DNA of 64,000 nucleotides, from assembly GCA_003313425.1 (NCBI GenBank), contig NHZP01000016.1, forward strand, positions 310,001 to 374,000, in the 5' to 3' direction. The notes under the pieces are model-generated. The model made no database searches. It was not told where the DNA came from and saw only the letters and a program-made list of their open reading frames with translations. Below are positions 24,629 to 35,318 of this stretch, one piece after another. Position 1 is the first letter of the stretch; the number at the start of each line of letters is the position of its first letter. Source of the DNA: Pseudopyrenochaeta lycopersici. Its lineage: Eukaryota > Ascomycota > Dothideomycetes > Pleosporales > Pseudopyrenochaetaceae. The translations under genes were made by a program, and so were the position numbers.

Positions 24629-27487
24629 AGTTGTGGCTGACAAGCCAAGGACTGTCTGAAATGTGGAACAACTTGATATGAAGAGTGGTCGATGTTGTTA
24701 AGAGAGTTGTTGACGACCCCAAGCTGAAAGTCCAGAGAACAGGACGAGTTAAAACGCAGTATTCAGTGAAAGCCCATTGAGTCTGCCTAGAAGGATCACC
24801 AGTGGACTATGGCAGTGCTCTGAGCGAGCGAATCCAGAAAACATTCATGCAAATCATGGTTTCACGTGCCGCAAGGAACCAAAGATGCCTCGTATCATGG
24901 CGGCTATGTTAGTGTATTAAGCCAACAGTGCCATGATTGGATACCTGATGAAACTAAAGTTCCGAGGGGACAGGAGAGATTGGAAGGATGAGGCGGAGCA
25001 GCGCGTGCCTTCCTGCTTTGGGTCAACAGGAGCGCACAGGCCACGCTTGGACGATCAACACATGAGGGCGAAATCACTTATGAGCTTGTTTTTGATGCTT
25101 TTGTAAATCAAAAAGCTTGTATTGCTGCTCCCTCGCAAATATTTTGCCCTAAGGCATTCCATAATTCTCCAACTTATGCCCGTTGGTCACAATCGAGACA
25201 ACACAGATTCATCCACTATGCCTTCTTTCTGTCTAAGCCCTGCCGGACCCGCGTAAATTTAATATCACTGTATACGTATCAACTGAGAATGAAACTGTGA
25301 GGGTCAGGATCTTCGGGCTGTGCAGTCAACTAGGCGCAGTAGTCTCAAACACTCCTGCCGACTAACTCTGCTGGTTGCGGAAACGGCTAAAGGTACTTTG
25401 AAAGGTTCATCGACTGATAGGTTGCGTGATAATCACTTTCCTAACCCGACCACAATAATTACTGAGAAATTCAGGCGGGCTGAAAGGCGGGCCTACACTC
25501 ATGACATCTGTGGGTGCTGAGGATGGTATCTTATAGTCAGGCGAACTAACCGGTCCGGCCGAAAGATCACCCCTTCCAGCCTTTGGCGATGCACGTTGGG
25601 GGCATCCAACCTATTGCATACGCAAGCCTGCTTCGTTTGCGAATTATTTCTATATTTGTTTCGTTTCATCAGGGGATTCTTCTAGGACCGTTGCCTTACG
25701 CGACTTTTCCCAACGAATGGTCGAACCCAGATGGAGGGTATAAGCGCGCAAAGCAACCTACCCAGCCTGGGCCAATCTTAGCGTATTTCCTGAATCTTGT
25801 TTACTTGATAATAGAAATGAGAACCAGATATGACCCATAGATAAACGAAACAGCTGTATATGTTGCAGGGCTCGCCCGCCCGAACCTCGGGGCGACTCTT
25901 CACAGCCTAGTCACAGCGCCTATGTTACTTGAGTGCTGGTACCTCAGTGAACCTGCGCAAAGAGGCGGCTTCGTATACTAACCAACCTTTTCCCTGAAAG
26001 AAACAGACAAGGCGCAGCTACTGTGAAGCACTGTCCGTGGGCCGCCTGATTTGAACATTACCGTCGCAAGGCCGATTCATGACTCGAGATGTGCAATACA
26101 TGCATGCTTGAAAAAGTGCACGCATCCCTTTTATTTATTGATAATAAGTAAATCAAAATAGAGCCGCGAAAACACATCACATACCCGATAGCCTTCAGTA
26201 CATCTTCGCCTAAATGAATGGCGATAAGGCTTCTTAGTCGGCCTGGCCGTCCTTCAAACTGGCTGCTATCAGCAGCAAACACTGCTATGATATTTGTAAC
26301 ATCAAATGCCGTATACATCATACGTAGAAAAGCCGACCTTGGCCCTTTACGCAAGTAGGGGCACCGGGACTCTGGGGGCATCTGCGCCATTCTTTCTGGT
26401 TCTAGTCAATGTACATATCCCCACAATTTTGAACCAGCAAGTGTGCAATGCATTTTCGATTACATTCAAACTACACCTAATATTGCGGCAATGGCCATCC
26501 GTGTACACAGGAGATGTGGCCGTACTCATTCCCAGCATTTACGGAGTTGGAACATGAAAATGTGAATCAAGACTTGGCTGGGCCAATAGAGAAAAAATTC
26601 TATTTGTAGCGAAGCTCACTCTAACAGCTCAATGACCCTCGAAGACTGGGTAAGTTGGAGACAGGAGAAACGCAAGGCTGGATTTTATAATAATATCTGC
26701 TGGGCTATAAGGTAGTTTAGGCTATTTCCAGCTCCATGGATGACTGGAGATGCCAGGTAAAGATTCCTTAATGGTGACAATTCATATCTAGTATGCAGGA
26801 AAGCGGATTATGTGTGCTACACTCTGTATTAGCGTCTTAAGTTGAAGAGTATTTTCCCATGCGCTCGCCTTTAGGCGTAACAGTCAGCAAAAATATCCTC
26901 GGCTTCCCTCATTATGTTCTCCAGGCTCAATCACGAAATTCTATTTGAAGTTTCAACCTTTTGCAGCTCTATTTGCTCCTGTGTTGCCTGATCTTCCTCC
27001 AGCACCCTTCCATCTTGAAGCACTCTTGGATTCCGGGACTTTCTTCGCTCCCGCGGATCACTTCGATCGACCAGTGTATACTGAATTTCCTGGTCTGTCA
27101 ATTTGGAGATTCGCTGTCATATCCGTTTCATGACCATCTACGGCCAGGGTGGCTTTCAATCAGCTCTTCTTACTCTATCGGTTGTTTCCATCCCGCTTCA
27201 AGCTTCCCCTGGTCCCTTACATACTAATTTAATGTCAGACCGCTCTGGCCTTTGCTGTCTTTGAGTCTTTTCTATTTTTCAGGTAGCTTTATCTGCAGTA
27301 TCATCTTGGTTGATTTGAAAGCGCTCTGAGAGATTCGCATATTCCCCCAGCTGTGGATCTTTTGCCCGAAGATGATGAAACCATCGTCTTCAGCACTACC
27401 CTCTGCCTGCTCTTTCACATGATCCACATTATTCGGTGCATTTCTAATAATATCCTCCATTTTGGTACCCTGGTGTTTCAGTGCATT
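24629..27487. other. Gene-poor region of 2.9 kb with possible reverse-strand coding remnants
   Basis: No complete gene seen. The first part is the ABC transporter promoter. Around 25089-25114 there is an imperfect hairpin (TTTTTGAT and ATCAAAAA, 10-nt loop). Near the right end, on the reverse strand, 27460-27272 opens as MEDIIRNAPNNVDHVKEQ, and 27110-26931 is an open acidic/basic stretch (LTDQEIQYTLVDRSDPRE) after a possible CAG acceptor. They cannot be joined by an obvious intron, so they may be a decayed gene or the downstream end of the next gene. No transposon signature is recognised. Confidence 0.45.
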
Positions 27488-30400
27488 TTATGACTTGTTG
27501 GACTTGATTTCATTGAGATTTGAAGCTGAAGCCATTGCGCTTGCTTCAGCCCGTGGTCTAGAATGTTCTATTTCATTCTCACGAGCTTTGCTTCGGCTCT
27601 CAAGGAGCAGAGAAGGATTTTTAATTGAACGCAGACGCCGGGTGTGCTCGAACATGGTCTCAATTTCCCGTTGCGACATCTCTCTCAATAAAATGAGGTG
27701 TTCACCGTCATCTTCATATGGTATGTCGTAGTAAAGAAGAGTCCCTTCGTCGAGGTATTGCTTATGACATTTGGGATATGTTGGTATATGGGAACCAACA
27801 AATTTTCGATCGTTTCTCGAAGTCAATGAGCTTTCCAGAGATGGCAAACTCGATCTGCGCTTCAATTTAGCTGCATACAAGGAGCTGTACACCTCCTGTT
27901 GTCTTTTCATCTCCTGTTGTCTTTTCATCTCCTGTTGTCTTTTCATCTCCTGTTGTCTTTTCATCTCCTGTTGTCTTTTCATCTCCTGTTGTCTTTTCAT
28001 CTCCTCTTGTCCTTCCATCTCCTGTAGTCTTTCCATCTCCTGTAGTCTTTCCATCTCCTGTAGTCTTTCCACCTCCTGTAGTCTTTCCACCTCCTGTAGT
28101 CTTTCCACCTCCTGTAGTCTTTCCATCTCCTGTTTCACCTTGTTGATGCTGTAATGGCGCTGTTCTTCTTTTTCTTCTGCTCGTTGTCTAGATTTCTCTA
28201 GCTGTCTAGCTTCTTCTTTTTCTTCTATTCTTTTCCGTATAAATTCTTCTACTTGTCGAGCTTTTTCTGCTCGTTGTCTAGATTTCTCTAGCTGTCTAGC
28301 TTCTTTTCTCTGAAACGCAAAATCATCACCTTCATAATTTGCCTCGCTTGGGCCCGCGCCACTGTGTGAGTTAGAATCCTCTTCTATCGTGGGATGCCCT
28401 TTGGAATTCATCATAGCCTCAATTTGGGACTCCTCGAAGCCAAACTGGGCGAGTCGCTCGCGCATTTTGACTTCCGATTCTGTGTAGCCCGGAGTTTCCT
28501 CTGCTGGATTTTTTTTGGTTTGCTCTTGCTCTTGCTTCTGTTCGTGCGTTTGGAGGGGAGTCTCGGAATTTTCCAGCTCTGGAGAATCTTTCCTTCTCCT
28601 TTCTTTCTGCAAAGCTTCGGTAATTTCAGGCCCTTGTAGCTCAAAGTCAGGCACCCGCCGCATTCTTATCTCCATATCTGTTCTTTCTTTCTTTGAATCC
28701 GAATAGCTTTCATTGTATTCACTGGCAACGTGTTGCTGCGCTTGTTGTTCTTCTTTTTGCTCGGGGTCTCCTTCTGGGTCCCACTTCGATGCGGTGCCCT
28801 CTGCTTCGCTTTCAATATTTTCGTTAGACGTATGCAGTGCTGCTTCCAACATAGCTTTGGTAGCACCCAGATGTTGTTCTAGAGTTTCATGATCGCTCGC
28901 AGCCGACACCGCTGCTTGATCCAATCTCTTTAGTTTCGCTTCCATCTCAGGGAGGTGATGACGCTCTTTTGCAGCTTGCTCTATCAAAACACGATTCGAT
29001 GTATCCTTTAAAGGATGATGGTTGTCAGAAGGATTGATATCAAAAAGTTTGTGATCCTCTTCAACCTAAACAAGATATGATCAGCATAAATCCAGCTTAA
29101 GATGCCTTAGTTCGACCTAGACATGTCTAAGTATGCCATGAATCTGTTGAACATCTACGTGCTTGTTCAAACTTTGCACAATCTCAATTACACATACCTG
29201 CCACGGCGTTATCGCGTCTTTATACTTCTCGCTATTTACATCTCCGGAAGAAAATTGTGTAGTATCGTCTCGTTTGGGCAACGCGATTTGCTGTTCAGCG
29301 TTTGTATCTTCTTGTTTGCTGAGCCCCTGGTTTCCTTCTTTTACTTCAAATGAGGCAGAGTTGATCTCGTCTAAACTCTCTGCAGAGGTGTGTTGTACCC
29401 CAACCTCTTCTACAGTATCAACACCAGCCAGCTTCGCATCCAGACGCATCAATATACTCTGTACTCTTCGGACTAACTCATATCGCATTATTCTACCACC
29501 TGGGTCACCATCTGTCTCAACAGCATCTAATTGACAAAGTATTTCTTCTATGATACTCTGCGAGAGTGTCTGATGCTTACGTTCACGCACTGCCTTCTCT
29601 GTGGGTGGGTTGACTAAGAACTCTCGACAAAGTGGCATGAACTCCTGTTCGAACCGGGTGGTGATGGCGTCTAACCGCTGTATGGTAGTTAGAGAATGAG
29701 CGGATGACGGCTCGTGGAGAGTTTTAGGGTCTTCAAGGTTATCTAAAAACAGTGAATGATTCTGTAGTACGCCCTCATTGACTAGAGAAGACGATGGGGC
29801 TGAAATCTGAGCTAGGGAGCTAGATGCTGGGTCTAGAGAAACTCCCTTTTGGCTGGGGGCTGCATCTGGAAGATTTTTGAGGGGCGGACTCGCTTCGTCA
29901 AAATTCTTTCCAGAAGAGACAATAACAGCATCTTCGTTGGGGCCAGAATACGTGTCTACAATTTTGCGCATCCGCTTTTCAAATCCGGAAACTTGCCCAA
30001 GAACATTACCAGTTTCCGGATTGAGCCCTTCTAGGCGTGTGAAATTTTGATATATCCGGTTTTGAATGAGATCTGTCAGTCGCATGTAGCTTAAAATTCG
30101 TTCCTGTTTGTCCTGAGGCGGTCGCGCAATGAATGCTTCGCATTGCCCTAGTATGTAGCCCCTCCACTCTGACTTAATTTCCTCAATTATTTGTAAATCG
30201 TTGATACTGTTTGTATTGTGTAGATCTGAGCCTCTATCCTCATCGATATATCTTGAATCTGGCGTGCTGCTTATGTCTGAACTTTCTTCATCTTCGATGT
30301 TATCCGCAGCTATTGAGCCCTCCTGCTCGTCATTAAGGTTGTCTTCGGTATCGTCTAGATTTGGGGGTAGGGCGAAAAGTGCTAGTTGCTGTTGATGACT

Positions 30401-31796
30401 GCCTAGATGTTTCTGCAAAGCCCCTAGCGGCATGCGCTTCCTGCACAACATGCAATGTGATGGTTCCTGGAGGCTTGCATTCCTCGCCGATGTTCGTATT
30501 AAGGCCGAGTACATGCTGGATGAAGCGAAATCGGCATGAGATTCCTTTACATGGTGCTCGAAGTCTGTTTCAATCCGGAAGATCTTCCCACATCCCTCTA
30601 CGCATTGCCAAGATGTTCGGTGAACCTCGAGTTCATGTGCGAACCATGATTTTCGCGAGTCATAGAGTCTATCCGCGATCGTGCATTGTTCGTATGTGCA
30701 GCAGTAAGGGTGTAGATCTCGATAGACGTGTTGCCTTTTGCTGTTCAGTAGTTATTTCTTGAGGATGACGCATGTACCTACTTCCATTCAGCCGTGGTGC
30801 GAATCGATACCAGGAGAAAACAGAGAGGGCATTCGAAGAAATCATTATTATGTGCCTCTTTAGGCAACGGCGGGACTTTGATAGTCGCATTGACCGAAGT
30901 CGCGTAGGAGGTTTGTGATGCTATATCATCTCCCTCGTCAAGGACATTGAAACTCTTGGATCTTTGCATGCCCGGAATTGGTGTTGCTTCTGTACTGTTA
31001 GTTGTAAACTCTGTCGTCGGCTTCTCAAACCCAATCATCTCAATATCTTTAGTGAGTTTTTGATGGTGTTCTTCACGGTAACTGAGATATTGCCTTCGTC
31101 CCGATATCGCTCGGCCTAATCTCTCCATCAAGTATTCTGGAGAGTCTGGAAATTTCTCCTTTACATGCTGAATATCGTGTGGCTCATAAAAGGATTTGTC
31201 AATAGTGATGATGCTCTTTGACTGATTGTTTGGTGCAGGATCACGAATTGCCATCGAGAGCCTGAACAAAGAAGTGATCACTGTCTTGATGCTGGCTAAT
31301 AGCTGTTTCAATTCCGTGATGCCTTGAAAGTCACCATCTGAGCCGTCATCGTCAGACAGCTCAGAGTCAGAGTTGGAGAGCTCATCCCATGGTACCTTCT
31401 CGCCATGGGATATAGCCAGAGCTTGACAAACGTGTTAAAAATGGTGCTTTTCGGAAGAAATCAGGCCTTACCATTGTGTAAGGCTTCTGAAAGGGCCTCA
31501 AGGAGATTTAGAGTCTCCGTTTTGAGATGGGCGGCGTCACGCAACCGGTATTCCAACGATCTTCGGCCTTTTCGATGCGCCGCAATATTCCCAGCCCATA
31601 ATTTGAAGCGGGAGAACTCATCATGGATTTCTGGTGACGAAATTTGAGCGGCGAATCGTGTATCAATTGTCAAGGCCTCCGCAAGGCTAAGGAAATCGTG
31701 AGCAATATCCGACACTACCGTGGCAACTAGAACATCGGGATTTGCAGATGTTGCTGTAAACGATTCTTTGTTCTCGATTCCTGGACCAGTAGACAT
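27488..31796 (-). CDS. Large C2H2 zinc-finger / coiled-coil protein with hexapeptide repeats
   Basis: Four exons, 31796-31472, 31421-30782, 30734-29198 and 29065-27488, 1,359 residues. The N-terminal domain (FKLWAGNIAAHRKGR, YRLRDAAHL) is typical of fungal proteins often labelled acuF-like C2H2. Next come C2H2-like fingers at about 310-445: FECPLCFLL, WQCVEGCGKIF, and CMLCRKRMPLGALQKHLGSH followed by QQQLALFALP. Residues about 1028-1055 (RERLAQFGFEESQIEAMM) look UBA-like. Residues about 1146-1226 are 13 hexapeptides, ERLQE(M/V) then MKRQQE, predicted as one long charged coil. The C-terminus (YYDIPYEDDGEHLILLREM, then FEHTRRLR) is a domain I have seen in fungus-specific proteins without known function. 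The exon 3 acceptor is ambiguous by two codons. No enzymatic motif. Head-to-head with the DUF7580-like gene. Confidence 0.8.
27892..28131 (-). repeat. 18-bp coding minisatellite, about 13 copies
   Basis: On the plus strand the units read ctcctgttgtcttttcat (six copies), one intermediate, then ctcctgtagtctttccat or -ccac (six to seven copies). The unit length is a multiple of three, so copy-number change keeps the frame. It encodes MKRQQE and ERLQE(M/V) hexapeptides. The two subarrays differ by a few fixed bases, showing separate expansions. Confidence 0.95.
28175..28305 (-). repeat. Pair of 41-bp identical direct repeats, 90 bp apart
   Basis: The sequence beginning ttctgctcgttgtctagatt occurs at 28175 and again at 28265, identical for about 41 bases. 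It encodes EARQLEKSRQRAE twice in the C2H2/coiled-coil protein, so a 30-residue segment was duplicated in frame just upstream (in the protein) of the hexapeptide array. Confidence 0.85.
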
Positions 31797-32135
31797 GGCT
31801 TGGGATGTTGTTTGCTTTATCGTGAGGTTGTAAGGTGAAAAGGTCGCATAGAATAGGTCTTACTTTTGGCCCCCAAATGCCCCGCGCGTCAAGTCGCACC
31901 TGCTGCCTCAGCCTCACATCTCATCTCACTCCACCTCAGTTTCATAGTTCCTATTTAGACTATTTTCAGTAAACTTCGACGCTGTTGAATATTCAGGGTT
32001 CTCCATGCCCTTAGCCTAGGTGCATGACCGCGAAGGTTGCTGCTGCTGCTAGCGCTGCTGCTGGAGCAACAATTAACAGACAGGCTTAAGTCGCCCTACG
32101 GTTGCCGCAAACTCCAGATTTCAAGTTCATAAGCC
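31797..32135. promoter_or_regulatory. Bidirectional promoter between C2H2/coiled-coil and DUF7580-like genes
   Basis: 339 bases between two head-to-head starts. Contains a short GCT-rich stretch (about 32037-32065). No clear TATA box. Shared control of the two genes is an inference from the arrangement. Confidence 0.45.
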
Positions 32136-33920
32136 ATGGCAACTGGTATTGAGGCTGCTGGGCTAGTACTTGGCTCGATACCGTTGATTCTTGCGGGGCT
32201 ACAATTCTATGCTGAAGGCATTGCGGTAACGAAGCGGTACTGGAAATATAAAGAGGAGGTTAAAACTATCCTCTACGAGCTGAGTGCCGAACATACGATG
32301 TACATCAATAGCATCAATATGCTCTTGATTGGGGTTGTGAGCCAAAGAGAGATGACAGAATTTCTCGCGGATCCCGGAGGTGCGCGTTGGAAGAGGGATA
32401 ACTTTGATAACAAGCTTCGAAGCAGACTAGGAGCAAGTTACGAATCATACATGCAAAGCATCACTCAGTTAGGGATGGCAGCCGACAAGTTCAAAGAAAA
32501 GCTGAAGCTGGACGCCTCTGGAAAGGTACAGACCCTTATTAATAAAGCCTTGATCCTCGTCAGACCAGAAGTTTTCTAAACATCGCTGCAGCCGCAATTC
32601 ACCGAGCAGAGTGCTTTCAAGGAGCATTATAAGCGACTAAAGTTCTCGCTCAAGAAATCAGACTACAGTGATCTGATGGGACGGTTGCGACAAGCAAATC
32701 AGACATTGTACCGTTTGACTACTCAAAAAGCATACATTGACGCTCACCAAATACTATCAAAGTCTGACCGTCAGTGCGTGCCAAATTTTCGAGTAATTAA
32801 AGAAAGAGCCGACAGCTTCTACTTAGCCCTGACGACTGGGTGGAACTGTCCTTGTCGGGTAGATCATAGTGTCAGCCTTCGTCTCGAAACACGCATGGAC
32901 GATGGCTCAAGCGACGAGGAAACCGAGGACACAATGCGCGACCCCTTTCATGTTCTATTTCGATACAATCATCACCATAAGCCCAATTTCAGCCCTACAG
33001 TTCCGTCAAATCCATGGACGTGGGAAGAAGCTGACGTTCGGGTGGAGTGTGAACATGAGGACACTGTGCTTCAGGCAGCATGCGGAAGCCAACCAGTGAA
33101 AGGTGTGCGGTTCGAGAAGCAAGCCAAAAAGGCTGTTCAGGCAGCCCTGGATCCTCAGCCTAACATGCAACCAATCCAGGATTTATGCTCAGCGATCTGC
33201 ACGCTCCAAAAACCGCAACGTGATGTGTGCTTCTCATTGCTTGCGAACGAGATCGCCAAACAAAAGTATGGAGTGCGGATTTACCCGATGAAGCAGCCAC
33301 CACCAGACACTGAGTTCTGGTCTGTGTCTTCGCTTCGGGCTGTACTGGATGACTCGCAATTCGCTCGTCGAGATCGTCTGAAATTAGCTGTCACTCTCGC
33401 CTCGTCGGTACTCCAGCTCCATGAAACGCCCTGGCTCGAAGAAGACTGGGGAAAAGACAGTATCTTCTTCATCAAACGGGTAGATAAAACAATCTACGAC
33501 CAACCTTTTGTTTCTCAGCAATTCAACCAAATAAAAACATCCTCAAGGCCTCGAATATCCAACTCCATGAGTCGAATTATCCGCAATCAGACACTGTACG
33601 CTTTAGGTGTGGCATTAATAGAGCTCTGGTATGGAAAAACCTTAGCTGAACTGTACAAGGATGTGGACGGGCCGCACAATACTGGGGTTACGCAAATAGA
33701 CTTTATGACAGAGTACAACACGGCTGACCGGCTAGTCGAAGAGTTGTACAGCGAGGCAGGCGGTAAATACAGCGATGCCGTGCGGCGATGCATCCGCTGC
33801 GACTTCGATCGGCGAGCCAGCAGCCTTGAGGACGCTCAGTTCCAGAAGGCTGTATATCAGGGTGTTGTCGCCCAACTCAAGGAGAATTATGATTTCATGT
33901 TTCAACCTCACCCGGATTGA
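32136..33920 (+). CDS. DUF7580-like protein: HeLo-like N-terminus and degenerate kinase-like C-terminus
   Basis: Two exons, 32136-32525 and 32592-33920, 572 residues; the 66-nt intron (GTACAG to CTGCAG) joins KLDASGK to PQFTEQSAF. The N-terminus MATGIEAAGLVLGSIPLI is the amphipathic/hydrophobic helix typical of fungal HeLo-like and related proteins, followed by a helical bundle (ITQLGMAADKFKEKLK). The C-terminal half (about 350-560) has a kinase-C-lobe-like pattern: RDRLKLAVTLASSVLQLH, TPWLEEDW, then RNQTLYALGVALIELWYG, but no HRD or DFG catalytic residues. Proteins of this layout are listed as DUF7580 (from memory). HeLo bundle plus pseudokinase recalls MLKL of necroptosis and fungal cell-death effectors; that function is inference only. 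The next gene divergent from it is the C2H2/coiled-coil protein. Confidence 0.8.
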
Positions 33921-35318
33921 TGGGAGCAACAGCCTATGATTAGGCAGCTTGAGCGGCGGCAAGCCTCGATTATGTGCACACCTATGGAATGACGCAGGCG
34001 GCGCAGGCTGACCTGAAAGCCCTATGAGATTGGACAATCCTGCTACAAATGATTGGAGGCAGATCGATGCAGAGATGAGTCGGTATTTCTTCGGCCTGAA
34101 TTAGCACGAAGGAACGGGCGCATGATGTTGTGTGCAACTTGGATGCGGTAAGGTACATTCGGAATGAGGTTCCGCTCGAATGTTGCGAGCTTGATACGGA
34201 AACGGCAACCTGGTTTTGATGCTGGCTATACTCTTGCACTGCCATAAACTACTTGTGTTGGCAGCTTCCTCAACTTTCACTCCCGGGCTGACGTCATTTC
34301 GTATCCAATAGCAGAATTTAGTTTCGGTGAATTTCACGATCCCTGTTGATCCATCTTCCATCTCTGTCGTTTCCTTTCTCACAATCGAAAAGTTCCTGCA
34401 AGCACTATCTCGTTCCTGTTACGGTAGGTGTACCTTCCTAGCGTATAAAACTATATTTCAAGATTCTATAGGATCGAACAAGCCGGATCAAGCCTTCCCC
34501 ATCAAGGCTATGCACAATCGCTCCTGTGGGGATGATGGTGGGGACTAGCGGCCAAGTCCCCAGCAAATTTTGGCTGTGTTTACCACCTCCACCCCGCACC
34601 ATGTGCCCTTGGCAAGCTCCACTCCACTCTATTTGCTCCGCCCGTGTTTGCACATCTATCCTCCAACGTTTCCGCTCATCCTTAAAGCTCTTCGGCATTT
34701 TTTGTCAATTTTTGACTCCAGCAATGTCCTTCGCCAAAGGAGATGGGATTGGTAGAGTCATTGCGCCTTCTCTCAAGATAGCCCTTCCCCGTTGGTGGCC
34801 TGAGCGGTGACCGGCAAAAGAAAGTGACTTCTTGATGGTGTCTTGTCCAGTTTTAACGCCTTGGCCGGCCTCTTGTCAACGGCATAGTGGATCCTTACGA
34901 CAAGGCAGCGAAGCCTGTTGAACACGCTTGGCTGCTTGAAGAGGGCATGACCAGCGCCGATGATCCTACCTCAGCATTGATCCAACCCTTGTGTGCGAGC
35001 TCTCCGGTCAACGATGTCACCTCTGGGCGATGCAGGTCGTAGTAACCGTCAGCAGATGAGCATCCTTGGCCGCGGTCATATCCTGTTCTCGGGTTGCCTT
35101 TGTGAGGAAAACGGGAATATGGTGCGATTATAGTGCGGCAAGGTCGCGAAGAAAGACCAGGCTGCTGGGTGTACGCGCAATGTATGGTGCACCTGTAGAT
35201 CGCGATTCATGTTAAATGGGATCTCCTCCCCAGCATCAGAACTGCTACACAATTTTCCAACTCCGTTCTCTTTGCCTGTGAATGTTGAGTAGGGCTAAGT
35301 CACTCGAAGCTTCACACT
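33921..35318. other. Intergenic, nothing recognised
   Basis: About 1.4 kb between two same-strand genes. Several short open frames on both strands around 34.1-34.8 kb; none has an ATG with a family motif. Presumed 3' UTR and transporter promoter. Confidence 0.5.

Noticed and set aside
25088..25115. Imperfect hairpin TTTTTGAT / ATCAAAAA
   Set aside because: Short and AT-rich, expected by chance in 64 kb; no flanking duplication or transposon feature.
25583..25840. Plus-strand open frame of 85 codons
   Set aside because: Opens at TTG, no motif, isolated in the gene-poor region.
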